Shown: piece by piece, positions 43,220-55,615 of the stretch
How the letters are laid out: every line of letters begins with the position of its first letter
How positions within the stretch are numbered: the stretch's first letter is position 1
The notes under the pieces: generated by a model
What the model was told of the DNA's origin: nothing
What the model saw: the letters and a program-made list of their open reading frames with translations, nothing else
The model's database searches: none
NCBI GenBank assembly: GCA_019009955.1
Contig: CM032230.1
Location: forward strand, 29,928,001-29,992,000
Direction of reading: 5' to 3'
Length of the DNA: 64,000 bases
DNA from: Riptortus pedestris
Lineage: Eukaryota; Arthropoda; Insecta; Hemiptera; Alydidae
Translations under genes and position numbers: made by a program

Positions 43220-44620
43220 TTAGCAACGGGTGCCTTTCGAACAACTCCAAATATAAGCTTGTGTGCAGAAACTGGAGAACTTCCATTAAATCATCGAGAT
43301 TCATATAATATCTTGAAATACAGCATAACAACACTTTCCAGACAATCATGCCCTTACATTGAATATATCACACAAAATCCAAACATGGCCGATTATATTG
43401 ATAATTTCAATTCGCATAAACCCTATCACTTCAGACTGTTTCAAACGCTACTTACTTATAACATTACGTTACCGAACATTTATCCCATACAACACAAAAC
43501 AGCTCCTTGGCAAATACATATACCAAAAACTAACTTCTCCCTTACAAAATTCAAGAAATCAAACCCACTCTCTTCCTTACACTATAAACACAAGTACCGG
43601 AACATAATTACAGAAAACAGGACAGGACTTTTCATATATACAGACGGCTCGAAATATGTAGGAAAATGTGGATCCGCCGCCATAGTGGGGAACCAAGTAC
43701 TAACATGTAGACTACCGGACGTATCAAGCAACTTCACTGCTGAACTACAAGGCTTACTTCTTGGACTGCAACACCTTACTAACGTACAACAAGACATCAT
43801 TCATGTTTTTACCGACTCCTACAGTTCTATGCAGTCAATACTTGATCTTTACACAACTCACCCACTCACAAGACGGCTTCAGGAATTACTAACGAACTTA
43901 CAAACACAAATGAATAAAATAATAACTATTCATTGGATACCAGGACATGCAGACATCACGGAAAATATCTTGGCTGACAGACATGCAAAATTAGCGACTG
44001 AACTTGACACATTACACACTGATCACATTACAGGACACGATGCCATTAAACTTATTAAAAGAGAAGTCAGCTTAAAATGTGAAGTGGAATGGCATCAGAC
44101 AGACACAAAACTACGAGAAATAAAATACACTATTCGTGAATGGCTGTCAAGTAATCGGGACACTAGAAGAGAAGAAGTAGTCCTTGCTCGTTTGAGGCAC
44201 GGCCATTCACGGATAACACACGGACACCTCATGACTAGGACTGAACCACCTTTATGTACACTGTGCAATACACAACTAACTATCAAACACTTACTTACAG
44301 ACTGCAGACTAATAACCGACAAGAACTTACCCACCAACCTATCAGAACTACTACACGACAACAGCCCATACATCGCGACAATCATGAAACACCTCCAACA
44401 GACACATATTTTTAACTACATTTAAAACTTTTACCAAACCTTAATTTAAAGAATTCGAATCTGCTACCATTAATATACACTGGAGAAAATGTAACCGTGC
44501 CGACCTACGACTATAGATATTTCAACATATTTTTCTTTATTTTAAGATGGCTACACCAACTCTTAGTTTTATAATATGAGAAGTGTGAATCGCTAAAATT
44601 GCGACACACATAAATAAATA
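43220..44620 (+). pseudogene. I-clade-like LINE 3' part: RNase H, CCHC-like knuckle, 3' UTR
   Basis: The frame is open from after a TGA at 43217 to TAA at 44423-44425 (about 400 codons). It begins with GAFRTTPNISLCAETGELPL, the end of the RT/thumb region. RNase H catalytic residues are visible: D in FIYTDGSKY, E in FTAELQGLL, D in HVFTDSYSS and D in NILADRHAK. A cysteine/histidine cluster C-x2-C...H-x4-C follows (LCTLCNTQL, KHLLTDC). No stop or frameshift in this part, so the copy is relatively young, but all upstream domains are lost. The downstream 200 bp to an ATAAATAAATAAAA run are likely 3' UTR. Confidence 0.85.
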
Positions 44621-45614
44621 AAATTCCAATGTGATTGTGAATGTGTCCAATTTTATGTGATCAAAAAAGATTTTTCCGATCTTTACTAGACAATGTTTTT
44701 TTGATCTATGCCATACTGGATATTTATAGTTAGCTCAACTCTAATATGTTAATGTCGGTAATTGGATGTGGAATAGAAGGGTCTAGAGGGGGCGGGGATT
44801 CGAAAATCCAAAATACCTTCGTTATTATTAGTCGTATCGTAAAATGTTATAGAATCAATCTTGTTAAACTATTGATTCTCCAGTAAACCGCCACTTGTAC
44901 TCATCGGATTTTAGAAATACGGAATGTATGGTGAGAAGCATTTACTAATTTCGAAACAATAGGAATACTGAGAGTGTGTTTATGTTCCAGGTATTGCCGA
45001 TATGATGGCTTCGTTAGAATTTTATCGTTAGGGTTTTAAGTCGGGGATGTATTTTAATCACCCAACCGCGAACGTGAGACTGAAAAGTCTGTGGTTTTTC
45101 CAATACCCTCGCCATTTTCCGGCTTTATTATCCGTTTCAAAATCGACAAACACGCATTAAAAGAAGATTCATCCAGCGAGAGGGATTTCGGCGGTATTCG
45201 TTACAAGTAATCCGCTTATCTCGGTGTATTAGCGTGAAGTACAGCTCAGCTTTCAATTCTAAACCGAAGAAACTCTTTCCCCAAGTCAGAAAGAGGCTGA
45301 TATAAGCAAGTATTCCTTCACTTATGAAAGCCTTATGCTCCATGTTTATCATATGAAAGTGAAATTAAATGAAGTGTAAAAAGTGAAAATAAAATATACG
45401 TTCAAATACACTTGGTCTGAATTAAGACGATATAATGGCTTTCTTTCTTCTCAGAGCCTGTAAAGAATTTTCAAAAAACATTGAACTCTTATTCAAAAGT
45501 TTAACAGATTATCCTTTAAAAAGGCTCAAATAGTGTATATATGTTTATAAATAAATATACGAAATGAGCCTATACTTTTTCAGAAGCGGCCAAATAAAAG
45601 TTATAAATAGAAAA
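44621..45614. other. Mostly unassigned, with an H1-related fragment
   Basis: 44,700-44,900 matches the divergent H1-related fragment of 25.2 kb (CAATCTTGTTAAACTATTGA, GTACTCATCGGATTTTAG). The rest (44,900-45,610) is unassigned. Confidence 0.4.
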
Positions 45615-46409
45615 TCAGTCACTGCAGGGCTGCGTTAACTAAGCAGATTTCCCACGTGATGTTTTTCAATAGATAAATCTACATACTTGTAACCGTGAAT
45701 ATTAAGTGAATAAATCCATAGGGTAATGAGAAATCTTTCAGTCATTTTTAATAACCTTCCCACGGGAAACGTTTGAGATGTAAACAAACAGGTCTGCCAA
45801 CCGCTCAGATCTGAACAGACAGATGGAAATATGCTTCACCAGAATAAAAGACAATTACTGAAATATATCTGAATATAACATATTAATTTTATTGAAAACT
45901 ATTTACTATATCAATGACTGTAATTTATAATGAATTAGAATAATTTTTATCTCAGTCATTCAAATTTTAGCAGTCCAAGAGAAATAAAAGTCCGTCACGC
46001 AGGGGCTGCGTAAACTAAGCAGATTTCTCACGTGAAGTTATACAATATAGAAATCTCCATACGAGACCCGAACAGATAAGGCAAAGGGACGAACTAGCTT
46101 TTGGCGGGAAATTCAAAAATGCAAATACAATTGCAAATATCTCGGTTAATATTCAAGAAAGAGAATAAATGTATATAACAAAATTTATAGTAAATTTACT
46201 TTGGAATAAGATTGATTCTATACAAATTTTTGATCCGACGCATAGTAACGGAAATATATCCAATATTAGAAAATCCTCCCCTCTAAACTCCCTCTCCCAC
46301 TGGTCCGATTTCAGCCATTAACGAACTTGATCTTTCTTTTTACATAAAACGACTAAATATCGAGTTTGGTAACGATCAAACAAAAATTGCAACCGCTAGA
46401 GCGGTAACA

Positions 46410-46476
<67 letters not shown>

Positions 46477-47078
46477 TTTTGAACGGACCTCATTTTCGTC
46501 ATCTACTAGGTAGGATCGATGGACATTTGAAGAAAAATTTCGAAAATTCCGTCATGAGTACAACCTCAATAGCTGATTTCCCTTAAGGAAAATCTGCTAA
46601 AAGAGGGGTGGGGGATCAACAGAACGTATTTGTATATATTTTACAAAGTTCATGATATTAGAGCTTATTATTAATTAATATGACATGAGTTGGAGTGGAG
46701 GTTTGCTGAAGGTTGAAAACCAAAAAATGCAAGTATCATGGTAATATTCAAGACAGAAAATAAGTGTATATAAACTTTATTAATAGTACATTTAATTTGC
46801 AATAAGATTGGGCCTATACAATTTTTCGATCCGACGTATAGTAAGACAGATATTTCGAAACTCCCCCCCCCTTTCACTGGTACGATTTCAACCATTAGAA
46901 CTTGATCTTTTTTTTTTTTTTCATAAAATGATTAAATATCGAGTTTGGTATAATTTTGAATGGACCTCATTTTCGTCATCTTCTGGGGTAGAATCGATGG
47001 ACATTTGCAGAAATATTTCGAAAATCGCGTCATGAGTACGACCTCAATAGTTGATTTCCCCTAAGGCAAAACTGCTAA
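45615..47078 (+). mobile_element. Long-subfamily H1 split by a second H1
   Basis: The decayed 5' end TCAGTCACTGCAGGGCTGCG at 45615 and 3' hairpin end ACTGCTAA at 47078. The sequence is continuous on both sides of 45991-46600: TTTTAGCAGTCCAAGAG left, GAGGGGTGGGGGATCAAC right, as in uninterrupted copies. Confidence 0.8.
45991..46600 (+). mobile_element. H1 Helitron-like element nested in H1
   Basis: 610 bp, TCCGTCACGCAGGGGCTGCG to CTGCTAA. (TA)n at 46412-46471. It is less diverged than its host copy, showing at least two rounds of activity. Confidence 0.88.
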
Positions 47079-47600
47079 AAATGATTCCTTAAAAAAAGTG
47101 ACATATGGCTAATCATTTTTAAAACTAATATCTAAACCAAACAAAGTAATTTACCTAAATATCTACATACCATACTGGTTATTTCTCTAAAATACTCTTT
47201 TAGAGACTCTTTCTAACATACTAATGGCAGTGTTGGTTGGTATTGGGAAAAAAGCAATTAAGTCATTTTGTTTGGTATGGTACCGTTTGTGAAGAAGGTC
47301 TTCATGAATATATGCTTTAAGAGAGACAGAGGAGCTGAGTGAAAAAGAGAAATAAACTTGAAGATCTTTTTCATGTATGTAATATCGGCTAGGTGTCTTC
47401 AGAAGCTAGATGGGGAAGGCAAATGATCTACTCTAAGACGTGACACTAGAACAGCAAACTGCTTTCTACCTTTATATCTAACAACTGTACTAAACAATTA
47501 GGGAATGAATGATAAGAGGCTCGACAGAAGATATTCCTAAGGAAAACCCGAAATGTAGGCAAGGCGAAAGAAAAAATATTTAGTAAGGTGACTGAGATCA
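47079..47600. other. Unassigned
   Basis: No gene or repeat recognised. Confidence 0.35.
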
Positions 47601-50450
47601 GTAAATGTCTTAATCAGAGACTCACCCAGTAGACTGAACTACATCTTGGAGAACAAGTCCACCAAATCCAATGTAGGTTGGCCAGAAGTTTGGAGCAGTA
47701 ATTTCAAAACATCATCCTTGCATTTTGCTTTAGGATTTAAGAATTCATTTCTGATTGCTGACAGTTAAAATACGAAAATATTAAAGTATTTCTGGCACTA
47801 AATAGTTACAATTTTCCTTGGGGAGACATTCCCTCGGAACTGGACATGACATTAGAAAATATTTTGGTTGGGGTGGTTTAGCATATAAGAAATAGTGGCT
47901 ATAATTAATTAGAATGGATCATTGAGCTTACATATGAGTGCTATTACATGAGAATGTTATGTAAGATTAATTGAGTGAAAGGATATTGTGAGATTACGAG
48001 ATGGGCTTTTGAGGATCATGTCTTCTTCTCTTGTATTGTGGTATTTGCAGATGGTGTCTATAGCTCAGCTAGAAGAGTATACCTATCACTGGTCAAAGAT
48101 GTTTAAAAATTAGTGCACTAAAAGATCTTTACAGACCTAAGATCTGGGGAGAGGATGGAGAAATGTTTTCTAGCTGTTCCATGTTTAAGATAACGGAGAG
48201 CAGTATCGCGGAAGCCGATATAAAAGCTAAAAATCTCTGAAGAAAACTCTCCGCCATAAAAACTCTCTTCAGGAGGGTCGAGTTGTAAATTTATAAAACA
48301 GCCACTGAAACGTGGACTCTTACAAAGCTACCCATAAATAAGAGAGACTAGTCTGAGAAAGAAAACTGAAAAGAAGCAGAGACAATCCAGCACAGAGCAA
48401 AAACTATTTGTTTTTGAACCGGAAATCATCTGCGTCAGAGGTTGCTATGTCACTTCGAAACCAATCGGACTGCTAAAGGAGATTTTCGCAATGACAACTT
48501 GAAGGAATTGTACTAATGAAATAAAGCGAATCAATAGTATTGATAAAGAGACCGTCATTATTAATAAATAATGCCAATAGGCAATTAATAACAACGGTCA
48601 TCCGATTTTCCCGACACACTCATCTTTTCAAGTAGCAATACTAAGCTAATTTGAGTAGGAAAAGAAAGTCCTAAGCCAATAAGGATGGAGGATACTTGGG
48701 CTTACAAAGGCGGGCATAGGAAAGGAAAAGGATGTCTGAAGTGGGTGAGCCACTGTAAGGGATGCTAATCATACTCTGTCTCCCTCATAAATATGTAGCC
48801 GTCATCTGGGGGATCCCACCACTCTAGTGGAGAGTATAAATAATTTTTCTATTACTCTCCCTTTTCAATACCGCCCTCGTACGGGATCTAAGGAACTTGG
48901 CCATCTAATAGGATATCAAAGGTCCTGCATTCATACCTCTCGCATGGCTTACTCCCAAAGCCAGATGTCTGTAGGCTCATGATTCGTTTTGAATATCGTT
49001 TGCTCTTCCTTTGAGCAATATTAGGCTGAAATTAGCTTTTGACATTATTTACAAGTTAAATTTATTTGTTTAATACAAACCTGTTGCTCAGAACGTTCGA
49101 ATTTGTATTATCGACTTCTTCAACATATAAACCACCCCTATTTCTTGGATTTCTAATATAAGAAGATAAACAATACATATGATAGTAGTTCATCTAGTCT
49201 AAAATCAATAGAGAACTAAGATCTATCAGAGAAGTCATTTCCGAATTTTACCTAAGAAATAAAATCTTATATTGTGAATGTCCCAAAGAACTTTGGCATA
49301 TTCTCTGATATCTTAAACATGGAACATCTACAAAACATTTCTCCATCCCCTCCTCCTCCCCAGATCGACAGTAACTAATATTTCAGGTCTGTAAAGGTCT
49401 TTTAGTGCACTAATGTTAGTTAATTCGATTCCCGCCTTGGCAATATGAATTTATTTAGTGACGGAATCTTTAAAAAAAATCCTTAGTCCTGCCCTGGCTC
49501 GAAAAGGGTGGTAACCTGTAGATAACCAGTCCCAATTAGCCTTAGTTGCAAAAAGTGGACGTTAATAAATAATAATAATGTTTAAAAGACATTTTTGACC
49601 AGTAATATATTCTTCTGCCTGTGCTAACACACCGTCTGCAAATATCACAATATACCACCCCCATTTATCAGATTTATAATTTAAGAAGATATACAATACA
49701 TATGATAGTAGATCATCTAGTCTAAAATCAATAGGGAACTATGATCTATCAGAGAAGTCATTTCCGAATTTAACTGAGAACTGTCAGATTGACATTTCCG
49801 AATTTTGCCTAACAAAGAAAATCACTCAGCCTCATCCAATGAAATCACTGTCTCAAACAACTTTGGTCTGTTCAGGATATGGACTTACATAAGTCAATAG
49901 AGATATGACGTACTTGCGGAGTATCATCTTATACATATATTTTCTCGAGGATTTTTCTAAATGAGAAGACGTGATCCTCAAAAACCTATCTCGTAATCTC
50001 ACAGTATCCCTTCACTTACCTTAAATAACCCGGGAAAAATGAAATTATTTAGTGCCAGAATAGGTTTGATATTTTCGTATTTAACTGTCTGTAATCAGGA
50101 ATGATGCAGAGAAGCGCCACAAACATATACATTCGAAGATTCGTCTAAAAGAGAAGACATAATCCACAAATACCCATCTTGTAATCTCACAGTATCCTTT
50201 CACTTATCTCAATTAACTTCCAAGAAAAGGATGCATTCTCATAAAATGTGAGATATCAATGATTCTGTAATCTTACCTCTGACATGGATTCCTCCCAGAT
50301 GTCTGTTTTGCTAGTAGACAGACATGTTGAATATCGTTTAACCATCCTTTGAGTGGTATTAGGATGAAATAAAGCTTTTGGCAATATTTAAAAGTTAAAT
50401 TTATTTATTTAATGCAAACTTGTTACTAAGACCGTTCAAATTTGTCTTAT
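47600..50450. repeat. Patchwork of old low-copy repeats, direct and inverted
   Basis: Direct pair: 49120-49260 and 49630-49790 (both with ACAATACATATGATAGTAG and TCTATCAGAGAAGTCATTTC). Direct pair: 48920-49110 and 50280-50450 (AAAGTTAAATTTATTT-type blocks, CCAGATGTCTGT). Inverted pairs: 48110-48190 with 49310-49412 (TTAGTGCACTAA, ACATTTCTCC), and 47975-48030 with 49965-50025 and 50140-50200 (TCTCGTAATCTCACAGTATC). Together they suggest one ~1.3-kb unit repeated and rearranged. No coding frame. Confidence 0.6.
49416..49579 (+). mobile_element. tRNA-derived SINE, copy 8, head truncated
   Basis: Begins within the B-box region (TAATTCGATTCCCGCC), then AAAAGGGTGGTAACCTGTAG and tail GTGGACGTTAATAAATAATA. 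It lies inside the repeat patchwork. Confidence 0.75.
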
Positions 50451-50453
50451 TGA

Positions 50454-50491
<38 letters not shown>

Positions 50492-51238
50492 TATATATAT
50501 ACATATTCAGTCATGGATCTAAAATGCCTACAAGACAAGTGCTCCTGTAAAAATTATCTGCCTTATAGCATGAGATAACATGGTGAAGCATCTATATATT
50601 AAACAGATCTCATTGTAATAAATTATGAACTCAAGGCTTAATTGCTCTTTCTTTTCCAAAGATAACATTTGTTGTACCTAAAAATAAAGTTATAGGTTAA
50701 ACTCTGTTCACAATCGCAATGATAACTATCCGGATACAAAGAATATTATATATTATACAGAAACCTAGTATACACCATAAGTTTAAATTGTCAAAGGGAA
50801 AATGGCCTCGCTTAACCAGGATATGTTAGAAATAACTGGAATGTTTCACGTGTAGACAAGAAATTTTGGCAATTTAAAATCACTTCTATTCATATTAAAT
50901 CATTCCGTTTCTTCTAGGTTCTACATTACTTCGGGACCTAGACATTTCCACTTTTATAGATCATTCATTGTGGCCCGCAGGTAGGATTAATATCTTCTGA
51001 TTTTGAGCCCAGCTTCCGCAAGTCCTCATCCAGTACAAATAGAATAAAATAGAACAAAAGATAACAGGGGCATAAGCTTGTATTAACTTTATTGTTGTAT
51101 TACAGAGAAATACTCATCAATAATGGAATATCTGAAGGGGTACGTCCCCCCCCCCATCTATTTCACTTCGAATTCAGTCCTGTAACGACAATTTATTTTA
51201 ATTTGTAATGACAAAGCACTCAAAAATACTATATCGTG
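50451..51238. other. Unassigned, with a (TA)n tract at its left end
   Basis: TA tract 50457-50500; a C-run at 51147-51155. No gene recognised. Confidence 0.35.
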
Positions 51239-51476
51239 TTGATCAGCAACCTCGTATGTCAAAAAAATGATCAATCCTGATTTTGCATATTTATATTAAT
51301 TGTAGTGTTCTTGTTGCTCTATTTCAAGGCTGTATTCAAAACTATTTTACATTATTCACCTTTACTTTAAAATAATTGGAAGTAATATATAAGTATTTTC
51401 AATTACTGAATGATTTAATCAATTTTTTATGTATTGTGTAAAAGTAATGTTTTTGACATAAGAGGTTGCTGATCAA
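51239..51476. mobile_element. MITE-like element with ~27-bp inverted repeats
   Basis: The ends TTGATCAGCAACCTCGTATG (51239) and, inverted, TTGATCAGCAACCTCTTATG (ending 51476) extend to about 27 bp with one mismatch. It is 238 bp, AT-rich and non-coding. No clear TSD, so the superfamily is open. Confidence 0.65.
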
Positions 51477-51929
51477 GACTGTCGATATGTCACTTTTCCT
51501 AAAGTGCTGTTTTCTTTAGATTGTACCGCAGTTGACGTGATACTATTTTTCCAAAAGAACTTGTATTTTTACAGGTACATTTATTAATGTATTGACGTTT
51601 TTGTTCCACGAATGAATATCAATTGAAATCTACATCTAGTTTTATCTGCAGTACATTAAATGTGCTTTAGATGTGATATTGTTTTTCCGAGAAACGCTGC
51701 GGTTTACTGCTTTTTATCTGTAGAACATTATGTATATACCAGCCTATTTCTAGTCATAGTGGTGTAATCTCTCTAATTGCATTAATAAAACTAGCCTTTT
51801 CCAGAGTCAACGAAGAGGGATAATATAGTTAGGTCAAACTAATGAACTTTGGAATTGAGTGACTCCCTTTTATAATATATTCCTTTTGCGGAGAGCAGAT
51901 CGTATCTAATTCAAGCAGCAAGCGTTCTA
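51477..51929. other. Unassigned
   Basis: No gene or repeat recognised. Confidence 0.3.
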
Positions 51930-52107
51930 GTGTCGGCTCCGTAACATTCCCGAATACATATTCGGTATATTCGCATATCATCTCTCAAACATTAAAAGTA
52001 CACATGATTTTTATGATGGTCCGCTTATGAACAAACTTGATATGGAGTAGATGAGGTGATTTACTTTACGATGCTTTACTGGTTTGAACGTCTTGTATTA
52101 GTCAAAA

Positions 52108-52112
<5 letters not shown>
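51930..52112 (+). repeat. Interspersed repeat X, copy 2
   Basis: Inverted partner of 23246-23440: TAACATTCCCGAATA, ACATTAAAAGTACACATGAT, GAACAAACTTGATATGGAGT and CTTGTATTAGTCAAA. It is followed directly by the TA tract of an H1 copy. Confidence 0.6.
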
Positions 52113-52177
<65 letters not shown>

Positions 52178-53023
52178 CCTACCTACCTGTTAATGCTATA
52201 GCGGTCGCAATTTTTGGTTGATCGTTACCAAACTCGATATTTAATCGTTTTATGCAAAAAGGGAGATCAAGGACGTTAATGGCTGAAATCTGACCAGTGA
52301 AAGTGGTTATTTTAGAAAATAACTCTGTTACTATACGCCGGATCGAAAAATTGTGTAGACGCCATCGTATTGCAAATTAAATGTAATATAAATGTTGTTA
52401 TATTTACTTGTTCTCTATCATGAATATTAACTCAGATATTTGCATTTTTCAGTTTTCAGCCTTCAGCAAACCCCCACTTCTACTCATGTCACATAAGTAA
52501 AAGAATACTCTTTTATATAATAATTTCGAATTATATAGTAATTCGAAGCTTAAATACCAAATATTTTTTTCAAGAGACCTTTATTATACGAGATACATGC
52601 AAATATGTTCTGTCGAAGTCCCCTCCCCCCCCCCCCCCGTCTTAAGTACTTGTACTATTAAAATTTGAGTGATTGAGATAAAAATTTAATTCATTATAAA
52701 TTACAGTACTAAACATAGTAAATGGTTTTCTATAAAATTAATATGTTATATTCAAATATATTTATGCAATTGTTTTCATTTCCGGTGAATAATATTTCTA
52801 TCTATCTGTTCTGAGAAGTTAGCATAAATGTTTGATTACAATTCAGACGCTTTCCTTTGGAAGCGGCTTCATTAAAATTGACTGAAAGATTTCTCAATAC
52901 CGTTTGTATTTATTCACTTAATATTCACGGTGGTGTTAAGTGTTACCATTATGTTGATTTGTCTGTTGTAAAGCTTCTCGAGGAAAATCGAGGAAACTAA
53001 TTACGCAACCCTTGCGTGATGGA
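52113..53023 (-). mobile_element. H1 long-subfamily copy, 3' end missing
   Basis: From the TA tract (52110-52177) through ATAGCGGTCGCAATTTTT, TTTGCATTTTTCAGTTTTCA and a C-run at 52626-52637 to the reversed 5' terminus CCTTGCGTGATGGA at 53023. Confidence 0.75.
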
Positions 53024-53680
53024 CTTTTTTCTTTCAAGATATCACACTGATATAATTACGACCGCAGAAAAGTTACGATTTGTCAAAATTACTACCTACT
53101 TCGATTTTAGTCCAAAGAACAATACAAATTTGCCGCAATTGACATGTCGAAAAATTGGGAAAATGCCTTTAAAGGAAGATCAAGAAAATACAATGTACAA
53201 ATATAGTTAGAGAATTTAGTCTGACTACTAACATAGAACAAAATAAGAACTATTAATAATTCTATTGCAGGACCCTGTAAAGGATATATATATATTATTA
53301 TCTTTGAGATAGGGCAGAAAGAAGTGTAAAGTGTGTCTGTTTGATGTTTGTCCACTCTGACACAAATAACTATAACTGGTAAATGTTGACAAGGGTCTCC
53401 TTCCATTCGGGGTTATGACTCGTTGGCTCTGGCTTTTACCTTTCTGTCAAACACACCTTCTCCACTATTTCCTGACACTTTCTTTCTTCTTCACTTACAC
53501 AAGGTACAAGGGGGAAAATTCCATTTGGCCTCACTTTATCAATTTAATGAAAATTACAATTTACTACTTAATTGTCAAATGTATAGCAACTCTGGAAAAT
53601 TGGAACACATTGTCTTCAGGTGGTCACCTACAGGATTTAATTTGTTTTGTGTTTTGAAGAATACTAAGCTCCAGTAGTGG
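53024..53680. other. Unassigned
   Basis: Several overlapping open frames on both strands (53107-53406, 53415-53677) have no recognisable domain and no codon-level support. Confidence 0.3.
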
Positions 53681-53970
53681 TATGTGGCATTTAGGCTTTA
53701 AATAAAGACCTTCATAAATAACAGCTTATTGTTAATATGAGATGAGTAGGGGTGGGGTTTACTAAAGGACGAAAACTAAGAATATATCTCGGTTAATAAT
53801 GAAGATAGTCAAACAACGTACATAACAACATTTATTGAAAGTTACATTTGCAATAAAATTTCGTTCTATACAATATACAGTTTTGAATGGACCTCATTTT
53901 CGTCACCGAGCAGAATCGATGGACATTTCAGAAAATATTTCGAAAATTGCGTCATGAGTACAACGAGTAT
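53681..53970 (+). mobile_element. H1 long-subfamily fragment, internally deleted
   Basis: GGCTTTAAATAAAGACCTTC and ATATCTCGGTTAATAATGAA blocks pass directly to CAGTTTTGAATGGACCTCAT, so the central part is missing. It ends before the hairpin. Confidence 0.6.
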
Positions 53971-54059
53971 TTTACTTCTGTTATTTAACTTTGTACAATT
54001 TTTGACTTTTGAAAGGGCAAATCATCTTTGATGTGATGTCCATAAATAAATAAAAAAAG

Positions 54060-54560
54060 TCCGTTACGCAGGGGCTGCGTAAACTAAGCAGATTTCCCAA
54101 GGGAAGTTATACAATAGAGAAATCTCCATACCAGAGCCGAACAGTTACGGCAAATGGCCGACCTAGTTTCTGGCAGGAAATTCAGTCATCCGTTATCGGC
54201 CTACAATCAATAAAATCGAAAATATCTTGGTTAGTATTCAAGATAGAGAATAAATGTATAGAACAATATTTATAGTAAATTTAATTTACAATAAGATTGG
54301 TTCTATACAATTTTTTATCCGACGTATGGTAACGGAGATATTTCAAATTTTCGAAAATCCCCCTCTAAACCCCCCCTCCCACTGGTCCGATTTCAGCCAT
54401 TAACGAACTTGATCTGTCTTTTTGCATAAAACGTTTAAATATCGAGTTTGGTAACGATCAAATAAAAATTGCGACCGCTAGAGCGTTAACAGACAAATAT
54501 ATATATAATTTTGAACGGACCTCATTTTCGTCATCTCCTGGGTAGGATCGATGGACAATT
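54060..54560 (+). mobile_element. H1 copy, 3' end missing
   Basis: TCCGTTACGCAGGGGCTGCG at 54060, GTTAACAGACAAATATA with a very short TA tract, stopping at GATCGATGGACAATTGAAA. The 3' hairpin is absent. Confidence 0.8.
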
Positions 54561-54691
54561 GAAATGGTCCTGAACAATATTTGCCATATTAAGAATATTG
54601 TATAAAATGACGTTTGTCTGTTTCTTTTAGCAGGCTCGAGTCGCGAACGGCAGATTATTGTGTCGAAATTGCCCATTTAGAACCATTGAGG

Positions 54692-54858
54692 ACTAGAGTG
54701 TCAACAGACAAATATATCTATTTATCAACCTCTGTGTGTGTGTGTGTTCGTTTTTGGCTTCTCTTAGGTAACGTTGATAGACCTTAAATGAAACGTTTCG
54801 AAAATCGCGTAATGAGCTTACAATCGTAATAGCTGATTTCTCTTACGGGAAATCTATA
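54692..54858 (+). mobile_element. H1 3' end fragment with (TG)n in place of (TA)n
   Basis: TCAACAGACAAATATATC, then (GT)n, then GGTAACGTTGATAGACCTT and a decayed hairpin (TTCTCTTACGGGAAATC). Confidence 0.55.
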
Positions 54859-55615
54859 ATGGAAATATAAGGGACAGGAAGTGGAGTTATGTAATATATT
54901 TCCCTATCCTTCAGTCAAATATCTGCACTCATTGAACTGAACTTTCCATGTGTATGATTTAAACATGGGATAGACTTCGTTGTTGCTTATGTGGTCATCT
55001 CTATTTCTTATCCCTGACAAATGTGCGAGTCCACTCGTCCATGAATCCCTTCCCCTAAGTGCATATGTATAATTTTGTCGCTTCAACTCATTGGTCTTTT
55101 ATAATTTATGTCTTGAATAAGAGAAAGTTCCACTCCGATTCTGTATAAACAGTTTATATTAAGACTCAAAAGTAAAGAGACGTTTCGCGAAGAGTATGAC
55201 GGTAAATAGAGCAGATGTCTACATATGATATTTGAACCTCATGTTAAATAAACATCGCTCCGGCTTTTTGGGTTTAGCTAAGGGGAGAGAGCCTGTATAA
55301 CGAGGGAAATTTGTCCCTCCTCTCAAACATTCCCGAGGCTTGACATAAATCCTGATACTTTTGGCGAAAAAAAGATCTTCAATTTCAGCCATCAACTGGG
55401 TCTTGTTTCCTGATGAAATTAGAAAATTATTTCCTTTTACAATTGTACTAATCGAGTCCATTGATACTGAGCAAGCGTTGTATAGCTGTCCCTCGAACTT
55501 AAACATAAACATTAATTTAAAAATCTGTAATTAAACACAAAAGATCCATGCTGGTTATGAGTTGAACTTTGACATCATCCGTACCACTTAGCTAAGTTGG
55601 GTTGTATCTTACGTA
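54859..55615. other. Unassigned, with an unidentified minus-strand open frame
   Basis: Minus-strand open frame 55219-55512 (97 codons) contains GQLYNACSVSMDSISTIVKG and IRIYVKPRECLRGG, a protein-like composition. I do not recognise it and see no splice context. It may be a fragment of an element. Confidence 0.25.

Noticed and set aside
53107..53677. Overlapping open frames on both strands suggesting a gene
   Set aside because: No domain, no consistent splice sites and opposite-strand overlap.
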